NCBI RefSeq assembly: GCF_900218015.1
Contig: NZ_UFQQ01000008.1
Location: 124,001 to 188,000 of the forward strand
Length of the DNA: 64,000 bases
Source: Rhodopseudomonas pentothenatexigens
Lineage (GTDB): Bacteria > Pseudomonadota > Alphaproteobacteria > Rhizobiales > Xanthobacteraceae
Direction: 5' to 3'
The position numbers and the translations under genes are program-made. Below, piece after piece: positions 24,319 to 33,186 of this stretch (the first letter of the stretch is position 1; the number at the start of each line of letters is the position of its first letter). The notes beneath the pieces were generated by a model that saw nothing but the letters and a program-made list of their open reading frames with translations, was not told where the DNA came from and did not search any database.

Positions 24319-24340
24319 CCGGAAGCACCGCGGAAGCACG
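24319..24340 (+). repeat. 22-bp end repeat, right copy (possible integrase arm site)
   Basis: Identical to 4802-4823 in the same orientation, 117 bp inside the right attachment site and just upstream of the integrase start, so it could also mediate integrase autoregulation. Confidence 0.6.
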
Positions 24341-24457
24341 GAGGTGCGAAACGGTGCGTAGTTGTGTCGTCAAGTTTCGCACAAAAACGTCGATTTATCG
24401 AGGCTTCTTGCGGCTGGCGCGAATTTGCGGCGACCCCGTCGAAATCGGAGCACACTT

Positions 24458-24502
24458 TTGGTAAGGGAGAGGTCGACAGTTCAATCCTGTCCGGCAGCAC
24501 CA
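24458..24502 (+). repeat. Right attachment site (45-bp tRNA-Thr 3' duplicate)
   Basis: Exact copy of 4709-4753 lacking the 5' half of a tRNA, so it is an integration scar and not a functional tRNA. It closes the element; the next host gene ends at 24612. Confidence 0.93.
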
Positions 24503-24611
24503 GCGCATTGGCCCCCGCCCCTCACCGAACCTGCGCGTCCTCTCGCGAATCGTGCAGGGAACTCCGCAGCAGCCAGTCGGCACGGCTGGCGCCGCCTCTG
24601 GCCTGATCGGA

Positions 24612-25778
24612 TCAGTACGACTTCGCCAGCCCGAGCACTTTCTCGGCGATGAAGCTGAGCGCGAGTTGCGGGCTGACCGGCGCGATGCGCGGGATCATCA
24701 CTTCGCGCAAGTAGCGCTCGACGTGATACTCCTTGGCGTAGCCGAAGCCGCCATGGGTCATCACCGCCTGCTCGCAGGCCGAAAAGCCCGCCTCGCCGGC
24801 CAGATACTTCGCCGCGTTGGCGGCGGCGCCGCACGCCATGCCCTGATCGTATTGCCACGCCGCCGACATCACCATCAGCCACGCCGCTTCCAGTTCGACC
24901 CAGTTCTTGGCGAGCGGATGCTGAATCCCCTGGTTCTGCCCGATCGGGCGGTTGAACACGATCCGGGTCTTGGCGTAGTCGGCCGCGCGCGACAGCGCCA
25001 GCTTGCCGAGCCCGACCGCTTCGGCGGCGATCAGGATGCGCTCCGGGTTCATGCCTTCGAGGATGTAGTGGAAGCCCTTGCCTTCCTCGCCGATCCGGTC
25101 CTCGACCGGGATCTCGAAATCCTCGAAGAACAATTCGTTGGAGTCGACGATCTTGCGGCCCATCTTCTCGATCTCGTGCACCTTGATCCTGGTGCGATCG
25201 AGATCCGCATAGAACAGGCTGAGGCCGTGGGTCGGTGACTTCACCTCCTCCAGCGGCGTGGTGCGCGCCAGTAGCAAAATCTTGTTCGCGACCTGCGCGG
25301 TCGAGATCCACACCTTCTGGCCGTTGACGACGTAGCGGTCGCCCTTCCGCACCGCACGGGTCTTGAGTTGCGTGGTGTTGAGGCCGGTGTTCGGCTCGGT
25401 CACGGCGAAGCAGGCCTTGTCGCGGCCCTCGACCATCGGCGGCAGCATGCGCCGGCGCTGCTCCTCGGTGCCGAACACCACCACCGGATTGAGCCCGAAC
25501 ACGTTGATATGCACCGCCGAGGCGCCCGACATGCCGGCGCCGGATTCGGCGATCGTGCGCATCATGATCGCGGCCTCGGTGATACCGAGGCCGGAGCCGC
25601 CATAGGCTTCCGGCACGCAGATGCCGAGCCAGCCGGCATCAGCCAGCGCCTTGTGGAAGTCGTGGGGGAAGCCGCCCTCGCGATCTTTCTTCAGCCAATA
25701 GGCGTCGTCGAAGCCGGCGCAGATCTTGGCGATGGCGTCGCGGATGGCTTCCTGCTGATCGGTGAGGGCGAAGTCCAT
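24612..25778 (-). CDS. Acyl-CoA dehydrogenase
   Basis: A 388-aa FAD-dependent enzyme of the acyl-CoA dehydrogenase superfamily: introduces a trans-2 double bond into acyl-CoA in the cytosol, passing electrons to ETF. Start MDFALTDQQEAIRDAIAKIC; GWLGICVPEAYGGSGLG, VTEPNTGLNTTQLKTRA and VNGQKVWIS are N-terminal and middle domain signatures. THGGFGYAKEYHVERYLREV is the C-terminal FAD/tetramer motif. Substrate chain or branch specificity cannot be read. It is divergent from the CitE-like gene. Confidence 0.92.
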   Translation of the reverse strand: MDFALTDQQEAIRDAIAKICAGFDDAYWLKKDREGGFPHDFHKALADAGWLGICVPEAYGGSGLGITEAAIMMRTIAESGAGMSGASAVHINVFGLNPVVVFGTEEQRRRMLPPMVEGRDKACFAVTEPNTGLNTTQLKTRAVRKGDRYVVNGQKVWISTAQVANKILLLARTTPLEEVKSPTHGLSLFYADLDRTRIKVHEIEKMGRKIVDSNELFFEDFEIPVEDRIGEEGKGFHYILEGMNPERILIAAEAVGLGKLALSRAADYAKTRIVFNRPIGQNQGIQHPLAKNWVELEAAWLMVMSAAWQYDQGMACGAAANAAKYLAGEAGFSACEQAVMTHGGFGYAKEYHVERYLREVMIPRIAPVSPQLALSFIAEKVLGLAKSY

Positions 25779-25985
25779 GGTGAGGTGATGTCCTTGAGTG
25801 CCGACAGAGCCGTTCAGCGAATGCGCGACGACAGATTCCGTCGCACGGAACGGCGTTACCTGGAGCGGCGCCTTCCGGAAGGGCGCCATCATTGTTGTTT
25901 GTGCGGCAAAACGTTCCTATAGGTCGAATCCACTGTCAACAATCGCATCCGCAATGCGATGCGCCGGAATCGCGGAGCACGCCCG

Positions 25986-26843
25986 ATGCGTTCGATGTTG
26001 TTCGTTCCGGGCGACAGCCCGCGCAAATTCGACAAAGCGGCGCAGGGCGCGGCCGACGCGCTGATCCTCGACCTGGAAGACTCGGTCGCGCCCGAGAAGA
26101 AGGACGAGGCTCGCGCGCTGACGCGCACGATGCTGCAGGCGCCGCGCACTGCGCAGCGGCGCTACGTCCGCGTCAACGCGCTCGACAGCGACCGCACCCT
26201 CGGCGATCTCGCGGCGGTGATGCCGGCGGCGCCGGACGGCGTCGTGCTGCCGAAGTCGCGCGGCGGCGAGGATGTACGCCGATTGGGGCTGTGGCTCGAT
26301 GCGTTCGAAGCCGCGGCCGGGCTTGCGGCGGGCACAACCCGGATCGTGGTGGTAGCGACCGAAACCGCCGGCGCGATCTTCGGCCTCGCCAGCTATCAGG
26401 ATTGCTCGCCGCGGCTCGAGGGACTGATGTGGGGCGCGGAAGATCTCGCCGCATCGCTCGGCGCCAGCGAGAACCGCGGTGGCGGCGCGCTGCACAGTCC
26501 GTATCGGCTGGCGCGCGACCTGTGCCTGATGGGCGCCGCCGCGGCGGGCGTCACCGCGATCGACGCGGTCTACACCGACATCGACGATCTCGCCGGGCTG
26601 GAGCAGGACACACGCGCCGCGCGGCGCGACGGCTTCGGCGCCAAGGCGCTGATCCACCCTAAGCAGGTCGAGATCGTCAACGCCGCGTTTACGCCGACCG
26701 CCGAGGAGCGCGCGTGGGCGGGAAAAGTCGTCGCCGCGTTCGCGGCCAATCCCGATGCCGGCGTGCTGCGGCTCGACGGCCGCATGATCGACCGGCCGCA
26801 TCTGCGCGCGGCCGAGACCATCCTCGGCCGGCTCGCGCGCTGA
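25986..26843 (+). CDS. HpcH/HpaI-type lyase (CitE-like CoA ester lyase)
   Basis: A 285-aa TIM-barrel enzyme of the malyl-CoA/citrate lyase beta family that cleaves 3-hydroxyacyl-CoA esters or hydrolyses malyl-CoA. MRSMLFVPGDSPRKFDKAAQ is the usual N terminus; LILDLEDSVAPEKK, YVRVNALDS, VVVATETAGAIFG and WGAEDLAASLG hold the conserved Arg, Glu and Asp of the Mg site. IHPKQVEIVNAAF is characteristic of the family. The start at 25986 has GGAGCAC upstream. Next to an acyl-CoA dehydrogenase, suggesting organic-acid or CoA-ester catabolism. Confidence 0.9.
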   Translation: MRSMLFVPGDSPRKFDKAAQGAADALILDLEDSVAPEKKDEARALTRTMLQAPRTAQRRYVRVNALDSDRTLGDLAAVMPAAPDGVVLPKSRGGEDVRRLGLWLDAFEAAAGLAAGTTRIVVVATETAGAIFGLASYQDCSPRLEGLMWGAEDLAASLGASENRGGGALHSPYRLARDLCLMGAAAAGVTAIDAVYTDIDDLAGLEQDTRAARRDGFGAKALIHPKQVEIVNAAFTPTAEERAWAGKVVAAFAANPDAGVLRLDGRMIDRPHLRAAETILGRLAR

Positions 26844-26858
26844 TGCCCGCGACGACGC

Positions 26859-27923
26859 TCAGCGGTCGAACACCGTATTGCGCTGGGCGTTCACCAGGAT
26901 GAACGTCGTCCGCTTCGGGATCTCCTTCAGGTTTTCGGCGCCGATGTAGGTCATCGCCGAGCGCAGGCCACCGGAGATCTTCTCGACCGTGGCGCGGACG
27001 TCGCCGCGATACGGCACCTCGACGGTCTTGCCTTCGGCCGCGCGATAATCGGCCACGCCGCCGTGATACTTGTTCATCGCGGTCTCCGACGACATGCCGT
27101 AGAACACCATGCTGGTCGGGGTTTTCTGCCCGTCCTGATCGGCGTACTTCAATTCGCCGCCGCATTCGTCGTGGCCCGCCAGCATGCCGCCGAGCATCAC
27201 GAAGTCGGCGCCGCCGCCATACGCCTTGGCGAGATCGCCGGGGACGACACAGCCGCCGTCCGAGCAGACGTGGCCTTTCAGCCCGTGCGCCGCGTCGGCG
27301 CATTCGATCACCGCGGAGAGCTGCGGATAGCCGACGCCGGTGAGATCGCGCGTGGTACACACCGAGCCGGAGCCGATGCCTACTCGGACGATATCGGCGC
27401 CGGCGATCACCAGCGCCTCGGTCATCTCGGCGGTGACGACGGTGCCGGCCATGATGATCGCGTCCGGATTTTCCTCGCGCAGCTTGGCCACCGCGCGCAC
27501 GAACGCCTCGGTGTAGCCGTTGGCGACGTCGATGTTCAGCATCGGCACCTTGACCTTGGCCTTCACCGCTGCGAGCCGGTCCCAATCGGCCGAGCCGGTG
27601 CCGACGGTGACGAACACGTTGGGGTCCTCGTCGCCGGCGAGATACTCCGCCAGCCGGTCGGGATGATGGAACTTGTGCAGGGCGACCAACGCGCCGAACG
27701 GCTTGAAAGCCTTCGCCATCTCCAGCGTACCGATGGTGTCCATGTTGGAGGCGATCAGCGGAAATCCTGTCCAGGCGCGGCTGGAATGGCGGAAGCGGAA
27801 GCTGCGGGTGATGTTGGCTTCGAACCGCGACGACAGCACCGAGCGCTTGGGCCGGATCAGCACGTCGCGAAAGTCGAGCTTGGGGTTCAAATCGATGTGC
27901 ACGCACGCCACTCCCGGTTTCAT
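26859..27923 (-). CDS. guaC: GMP reductase
   Basis: A 354-aa NADPH-dependent enzyme that deaminates GMP to IMP in purine salvage. The IMPDH-like barrel includes DFRDVLIRPKRSVLSSR, PLIASNMDTIGTLEMAKAF, the catalytic loop GIGSGSVCTTR (Cys189) and GYPQLSAVIECADAAHGLKG. GGADFVMLGGMLAGHDECGG and MSSETAMNKYHGGVADYRAA distinguish it from IMP dehydrogenase, and there is no CBS insert. Length is normal. It converges with the CitE-like gene and is divergent from panE. Confidence 0.96.
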   Translation of the reverse strand: MKPGVACVHIDLNPKLDFRDVLIRPKRSVLSSRFEANITRSFRFRHSSRAWTGFPLIASNMDTIGTLEMAKAFKPFGALVALHKFHHPDRLAEYLAGDEDPNVFVTVGTGSADWDRLAAVKAKVKVPMLNIDVANGYTEAFVRAVAKLREENPDAIIMAGTVVTAEMTEALVIAGADIVRVGIGSGSVCTTRDLTGVGYPQLSAVIECADAAHGLKGHVCSDGGCVVPGDLAKAYGGGADFVMLGGMLAGHDECGGELKYADQDGQKTPTSMVFYGMSSETAMNKYHGGVADYRAAEGKTVEVPYRGDVRATVEKISGGLRSAMTYIGAENLKEIPKRTTFILVNAQRNTVFDR

Positions 27924-27989
27924 CGGCCGAACGCCGACCTTAAAAAGGAATCATTGCGCATTGCTTGGCGCACGGGAAGGGAGAACGGA

Positions 27990-28895
27990 ATGCAAGTGGC
28001 GGTGATGGGGGCCGGCGCGGTCGGGTGCTATTTCGGCGGATTGCTGTCGCTGGCCGGCCACGACGTGACGCTGATCGGGCGGCAGACCCATGTCGATGCG
28101 ATCGAGGCGAACGGCCTGCTGCTCGACACCAAGGACGGCATCCAGCCCATCCCGGTGCGCGCCGTCACCGAACCCGGCGCCATCGCGCCGCCCGATCTGG
28201 TGCTGTTGTGCGTCAAATCGGCCGACACCGAGAGCGCGGGCCGCGCGCTGCAGCCTCGGTTGAAGCCGGACAGCGTGATCCTCAGCCTGCAGAACGGCGT
28301 CGACAACGCGTCCCGGCTGCAGGCCGCGATCGGCCATCCGGTGATCGCTTCGGTGGTGTATGTCGGCACCGAGATGGCGGGACCTGGCCATGTCCGGCAT
28401 CACGGCCGCGGCGAGTTGCTGATCGGCGCCTCGGCGCAGAGCGATGCGATCGCCTCGGCGCTCAGCGCGGCGAAGATCCCGACCACGGTCGCGGCCGACA
28501 TCGATCAGGCGCTGTGGTCGAAGCTGATGCTGAACTGCGCCTACAATGCGCTGTCGGCCGTCGCCGATCTGCCCTATGGCGCACTGCTCGCGGTCGACGG
28601 CACCGAGCAGGTCGTCCGCAACGTGATCGACGAATGCATCGCGGTGGCGCGCGCCTGCGGCGTCGGCATTCCGGACGACGCGATGGCCAAGGCGTTGGCG
28701 CTGCCGGGGGCGATGCCGAGCCAGAAATCGTCGACCGCACAGGACCTGGCGCGCGGCAAGCCGACCGAGATCGATTTTCTCAACGGCACCGTGGCGCGGC
28801 TCGGCGCCGCGCACGGCGTGCCGACGCCGACCAATCTGGCGCTGACCGTGGTGGTCAAGCTGATCGAAACCAGCCGCGGCAGCGGCGCGCGCTGA
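27990..28895 (+). CDS. panE: 2-dehydropantoate 2-reductase
   Basis: A 301-aa NADPH enzyme of pantothenate (CoA) synthesis, reducing 2-dehydropantoate to pantoate. GAGAVGCYFGGLLSLAG is the Rossmann motif, and LLCVKSADTES, SLQNGVDNA and SVVYVGTEM are family signatures. LWSKLMLNCAYNALSAV holds the catalytic Lys and Asn. The ATG follows GGAAGGGAGAA. Some paralogues of this family act on other 2-oxoacids; a second copy elsewhere would weaken the panE name. Confidence 0.85.
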   Translation: MQVAVMGAGAVGCYFGGLLSLAGHDVTLIGRQTHVDAIEANGLLLDTKDGIQPIPVRAVTEPGAIAPPDLVLLCVKSADTESAGRALQPRLKPDSVILSLQNGVDNASRLQAAIGHPVIASVVYVGTEMAGPGHVRHHGRGELLIGASAQSDAIASALSAAKIPTTVAADIDQALWSKLMLNCAYNALSAVADLPYGALLAVDGTEQVVRNVIDECIAVARACGVGIPDDAMAKALALPGAMPSQKSSTAQDLARGKPTEIDFLNGTVARLGAAHGVPTPTNLALTVVVKLIETSRGSGAR

Positions 28896-28896
28896 G

Positions 28897-29649
28897 TTAC
28901 GGCGCCGCCTTGATCCGGCAGTTGTAGGCTTTGCGGAAGCCGGCGGCGCGGGCGTCGTCCTCCGAGCAGAACCAGCGGTTCGGCTTAGTCAGGCTGGCAT
29001 AGCTCGGGCAGCCGCGGATCTGGTATACGCCGACATTGCCGGTGATGCGGGCCCGCTTGGCGAGCTTGCCCTTGATGGTGCAGCCCTGCAGCATCGCCGG
29101 GGTGTCGGGAAACATTACTTCGACCAGTTCGGCATGCTTGTCGTCGCGGCAGGCGGCGCCGCGCAGTGTCGCGGCCTTGTCCCAGCGTCGGAAATCGATG
29201 GGGGCGACGAAGCAGCCCTGCCACAATCCCTTGCGTTCGTCCCGCGCCCTGGTCTCGTCGCCCGCGAACCGGTCCTTGCCGCCGCTGGCCGCGTTGAGGG
29301 CGAAGCCATCCTGCACCAGGCGGCGGCTGAGGCTCTCGGTGTCGCCGGCGATCGCACAGGTGCCCAGCCGGCGGCCCTTGAACACCGGGTCGGGCCCGAG
29401 ATCGCGGCAGGTGACGCTGCGGCCGCCGATCAGTCTGACCAGCGCGTCACGGGCCTCGAGCCCGCAAGCCGAAGGATCGGCGAATTGGCTGACGCAGCGC
29501 TGATCGAGCTCCGGCGCGTCGATCCCCTCCAGCCGGAAGGTCTTGTCGCCGAGCTGCAGGGTATCGCCATCCTTCACCACCGCCTCGGCGGCAAGCGCCG
29601 GCGACACCATCATCACCAGCCCCAGCACTGTCACGATCAGTCGACGCAT
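28897..29649 (-). CDS. Exported thermonuclease-family protein
   Basis: A 250-aa protein with signal peptide RRLIVTVLGLVMMVSPALAA followed by a staphylococcal-nuclease fold: VVKDGDTLQLGDKTFRLEGI, DAPELDQRC, LVQDGFALN. Multiple Cys suggest disulfide bonds in the periplasm. The catalytic Arg is expected in RLGTC/GRRLGT. The C-terminal 100 residues with RITGNVGVYQIRGC resemble a small extra domain (excalibur-like pattern CPSYASL...NRWFCSEDDARAAGFRKA). It converges with panE and is divergent from the MCP. Confidence 0.85.
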   Translation of the reverse strand: MRRLIVTVLGLVMMVSPALAAEAVVKDGDTLQLGDKTFRLEGIDAPELDQRCVSQFADPSACGLEARDALVRLIGGRSVTCRDLGPDPVFKGRRLGTCAIAGDTESLSRRLVQDGFALNAASGGKDRFAGDETRARDERKGLWQGCFVAPIDFRRWDKAATLRGAACRDDKHAELVEVMFPDTPAMLQGCTIKGKLAKRARITGNVGVYQIRGCPSYASLTKPNRWFCSEDDARAAGFRKAYNCRIKAAP

Positions 29650-30048
29650 GTCCGGAAATCCTCGTCCACCCTCTGGTTGCCACGCCGGTCGCCCCGGCGC
29701 GACTCGTATTTGTACGGGCGCCGAAATTAACCTGTCGTCGAACACCCTTCGCTAGTCTTGATTCGATTCTCTTTGCGAAAATCTTCGGAAAGCCGGAGAC
29801 CGCGAGATGCAAAGACGCATCGACTGCGCCCCGCCCGCCGAGGCCACTCGCGGCGGGCCGGAGCTGCGCTCCGTCGCTCGCCGTCGCGGCAATCCAACCC
29901 CACCGCGTCGCGCGGCCGGCGACGGCCGCCCCTCGTTTCTGATCCTCGATCCGATCGCCGGCCTCCGTCGTCCCGCATCTGCATCCGTCGCGGCGGAGCC
30001 GGTAGCGGGCGCACGTGCCGCCGGGATCCATTGACCGGACCCTCGACC
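29650..30048. other. Divergent intergenic region, 399 bp
   Basis: Lies between the SNase and MCP starts. It has a relatively AT-rich stretch around 29725-29785, the best place for promoters, and GC-rich sequence after that. No gene or repeat is supported in it. Confidence 0.6.
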
Positions 30049-32010
30049 ATGCGTTTGCGCACCCGCATCACCCTCGCTCTGATCGGCGCCTCGGTCCTCA
30101 CCGCCGCAGTGCTGCTGGTCGGCCTGGTCCACACCATCGACGACGTCATCCGCCGGGCGGACGATCGAGAATTGCGCGGCCATTACGACGCGGTGATCTC
30201 GCGGTTGGCGCAGGAATCGCAGCAGGCAGCGGCGATGAGCGCGGTGGTGGCGTCGATGCCGGTGGCCCAGGCGGCGCTGGCGAAGGGCGACCGCGAGGCG
30301 CTGTTCAAGCTGTTCGAGCCCGGCTTCGCCTTCCTGCAGTCGCAATACGGCGTCGACCAGTTCCAATTCCACGTCCCGCCGGCGACCTCGTTCGCTCGCC
30401 TGCATCAGCCGAAGAAGTTCGGCGACGATCTGTCCGGGTTCCGCAAAACCGTGGTCGACGCCAACCGCCGAAGCCAGCCGATCGTCGGACTGGAATCCGG
30501 CGTCGCCGGTCTCGGCGTGCGCGGCGTGGTGCCGGTGGCGTTCGAGGGCAAGCACGCCGGCACGGTCGAATTCGGACTCAGCTTCGGCAAGCCGTTCTTC
30601 GCCGAGATCAAGGCCGAGCGCGGCGTCGACGTCACGCTGCATCCGCGCAAGCCCGACGGCACCGTCGGACAGCCGGTCGGCACCGGCCTGAGCAACAGCT
30701 TCTTCTCGCCCGGCGAGCTGCAGCAGGCTGCGACCGGCACGATCGTCACCCGCCAGGGTAGCGACGCGACCGGCAAGCCGCTGGCGATGATGATCGGGCC
30801 GGTGAAGGATTTCTCCGGACAACCGGTCGGCGCAATCGAGATCGCGATGGACAACAGCGACTACGCGGCCGCCAGCACCAGCGCCTATCTGCTGGCCGCG
30901 GTGGTGTCGGTGATCGCATTGGTGGTGGCGGCGATCGCCGGCTTTTTCATCGCGCACGGCGTCTCCGGCCCGATCCTGGCGCTGTCGAAGGTGATGCGCG
31001 CGCTGGCCGGCGGCGATCTGACGGTGGCGCTGCCGACCCGCAAGCGCAACGACGAAGTCGGCGAGATGGCCGAGGCGGTCGGCGTGTTCCGCGAAAGCAT
31101 GATCGAGACCGAGCGGCTGCGCGGCGAGCAGGCCGCCCAGGCACAGCGCCAGGCGGCGCAGCGCCGCCACGAGATGCACGCGCTCGCCGAAGAGTTCGAA
31201 GCCGCGGTCGGCCGCATCGTCGAGACCGTGTCGTCGGCGGCCGGCGAACTCGAAGCGGCCGCCGCCGGCCTCGCCTCCACCGCCGATCGATCGCTCGGTA
31301 TCGCCACCACGGTCGCCGCCGCCTCCGAACAGGCTTCGGCCAACGTCCATTCGGTGGCGACCGCGACCGAACAAATGACCGCGTCGGTGCAGGAGATCGG
31401 CCGTCAGGTCCATGAATCCGCACGGATCGCCCACGAAGCGGTGAGCCAGGCCGAAACCACCAACGCCCATGTCGGCGAATTGTCGCGCGCGGCGGCGCAG
31501 ATCGAAAACGTGGTCGAACTGATCAACAGCATCGCCTCGCAGACCAACCTGCTGGCGCTCAACGCCACGATCGAGGCGGCACGGGCCGGCGAGGCGGGCC
31601 GCGGATTCGCCGTTGTGGCCGCCGAGGTCAAGGCGCTGGCCGAGCAGACCGCCAAGGCCACCGGCGAGATCGCCCAATATGTCGGCAGCATCCAGGCCGC
31701 GACCGGCGAGTCGGTGGGGTCGATCGCCACCATCGGCCAGACCATCGACCGTCTGTCGGAAATCTCCGCGACCATCGCTTCCGCGGTCGAGCAGCAAGGC
31801 GTCGCCACGCAGGAAATCTCCCGCAACGTCCATCAGGCGGCGCTCGGCACCGAACAGGTCACCGCCAATGTCGACGAGGTGCAGCGCGGCGCCACCGATA
31901 CCGAGCACGCCTCCAGCAAGGTGCTGGCGTCGGCGCATTCTCTGTCCGAGGACAGCAACCGGCTGAAGACCGAAGTGGCGAAATTCCTCCGCCAGGTGCG
32001 CGCCGCATAG
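30049..32010 (+). CDS. Methyl-accepting chemotaxis protein, dCache_3-like sensor
   Basis: A 653-aa inner-membrane chemoreceptor. TM1 is residues 8-27. The periplasmic sensor (about 28-278) contains [19 protein letters not shown] and [20 protein letters not shown], as in dCache_3 sensors. TM2 is 279-303 ([20 protein letters not shown]), HAMP follows to about 365, and the signalling hairpin has [33 protein letters not shown] near 490-525. It signals through CheA/CheW, none of which lies in this window. The ligand is unknown. Confidence 0.93.
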   Translation: MRLRTRITLALIGASVLTAAVLLVGLVHTIDDVIRRADDRELRGHYDAVISRLAQESQQAAAMSAVVASMPVAQAALAKGDREALFKLFEPGFAFLQSQYGVDQFQFHVPPATSFARLHQPKKFGDDLSGFRKTVVDANRRSQPIVGLESGVAGLGVRGVVPVAFEGKHAGTVEFGLSFGKPFFAEIKAERGVDVTLHPRKPDGTVGQPVGTGLSNSFFSPGELQQAATGTIVTRQGSDATGKPLAMMIGPVKDFSGQPVGAIEIAMDNSDYAAASTSAYLLAAVVSVIALVVAAIAGFFIAHGVSGPILALSKVMRALAGGDLTVALPTRKRNDEVGEMAEAVGVFRESMIETERLRGEQAAQAQRQAAQRRHEMHALAEEFEAAVGRIVETVSSAAGELEAAAAGLASTADRSLGIATTVAAASEQASANVHSVATATEQMTASVQEIGRQVHESARIAHEAVSQAETTNAHVGELSRAAAQIENVVELINSIASQTNLLALNATIEAARAGEAGRGFAVVAAEVKALAEQTAKATGEIAQYVGSIQAATGESVGSIATIGQTIDRLSEISATIASAVEQQGVATQEISRNVHQAALGTEQVTANVDEVQRGATDTEHASSKVLASAHSLSEDSNRLKTEVAKFLRQVRAA

Positions 32011-32093
32011 CCCGGCGCAGCAGGGCTGCCCCCCATCGACCGGGACGCCGAAGCGCTTTGCGGCTTCGCAGGCGCTTGCTAGATACCGATCCC

Positions 32094-33005
32094 ATGTCAG
32101 ATCAATCGATCCCCGATCCGGCGCTGTCGTTCGACGACAAGGCGCGGATGATCCAGAGCCGCCGCTCGATTCATGGCGCCATCATCGGCCTGCAGCTCGA
32201 CCGCTATGCGCCGGCGGAGGCGTGGAGCAGCCTGCCCTATCACCCGGTGTTCGTCGGCGACGTCTCGACCGGGGTGATCCACGGCGGGGTCGTCACGACG
32301 ATGCTCGACGAGAGCTGCGGCATGGCGGCGCAGCTCGCACTGCCCGGGACCGCCGCGATCGCCACGCTCGACCTGCGGATCGATTACCTGCGGCCGGCGA
32401 CGCCCGGACAGGTGATGCGGGCGCACGCGCATTGCTATCACATCACCCGCTCGATCGCGTTCGTGCGCGCCACCGCCTATCAGGACGCCGAAGACGTCCC
32501 GATCGCCACCGCGACCGCGATGTTCATGGTCGGCGCCAATCGCACCGACATGCTGCGACAGACGCCGAAGGTGACGTTCGACTCGCTGCCGCCGCTGGTG
32601 GTGCCGGACGAAGCCGGCGGCCCGCTGGCGATCAGCCCGTATCCGCGCTTTCTCGGCATCCGGGTCGGCGACGACGCGCAGGCGATGATGCCGTACGATC
32701 CGAAGCTGGTCGGCAACCCGATCCTCCCCGCGCTGCACGGCGGCGTGATCGGCGCATTCCTCGAGACCGCGGCGATCGTCAGCGTGCGGCGCGAGATGGA
32801 CCTCGCCACCGCACCGAAGCCGATCGGGCTGACGGTGAACTACTTGCGCTCCGGCCGGCCGCTCGACACCTTCGCCAAGGTCTCGATCGTCAAACAGGGC
32901 CGCCGCGTGGTGGCGTTCGAAGCGCAGGCGTATCAGCGCGATCCGGCCGAGCCGATCGCATCGTGCTACGGCCACTTCAAGCTGCGCTCCGGCACAGCGG
33001 ACTGA
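32094..33005 (+). CDS. Double-hotdog PaaI-like thioesterase
   Basis: A 303-aa cytosolic protein with two fused hotdog domains. The first has VIHGGVVTTMLDESCGMAAQ and the second LHGGVIGAFLETAAIV, each with the HGG-x7-E/D active-site pattern of PaaI-type thioesterases. A single-domain member has about 140 aa. Each hydrolyses acyl-CoA thioesters; a tandem fusion forms the dimer within one chain and may allow asymmetric sites. The start at MSDQSIPDPA is chosen over 32058. Next to an MCP and cyclase, without operonic linkage. Confidence 0.85.
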   Translation: MSDQSIPDPALSFDDKARMIQSRRSIHGAIIGLQLDRYAPAEAWSSLPYHPVFVGDVSTGVIHGGVVTTMLDESCGMAAQLALPGTAAIATLDLRIDYLRPATPGQVMRAHAHCYHITRSIAFVRATAYQDAEDVPIATATAMFMVGANRTDMLRQTPKVTFDSLPPLVVPDEAGGPLAISPYPRFLGIRVGDDAQAMMPYDPKLVGNPILPALHGGVIGAFLETAAIVSVRREMDLATAPKPIGLTVNYLRSGRPLDTFAKVSIVKQGRRVVAFEAQAYQRDPAEPIASCYGHFKLRSGTAD

Positions 33006-33186
33006 ACCGCCGCCGGCGTCTCGAGAATTCGTCGTCCCCGTCTCTGCGATTAAGCGCCGATTCACCAAGCTTCGCCTAGCGGAACAGGTTTCATCCTGGA
33101 TTCAGGATTGCGGGAATAGGTGTCGCGCTGTCGCAGCGGGGCTTGTCGCCTCATGCGGCACACTGCTGCGAGATCGACACCCTCCG

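Noticed and set aside
24458-24502. A second tRNA-Thr gene at the right end
   Set aside because: Only the 3' half (from the anticodon loop) is present; there is no acceptor or D-arm 5' sequence, so it is an attachment-site scar.
27063-27989. Upstream extension of panE through the guaC region
   Set aside because: PanE homologues begin at the Rossmann motif; GGAAGGGAGAA sits directly before the ATG at 27990, and the extension is antisense to guaC.
29752-31938. 728-aa minus-strand frame opposite the MCP gene
   Set aside because: Shadow of a well-supported chemoreceptor; the residues are Gly/His/Asp/Arg-rich with no domain.
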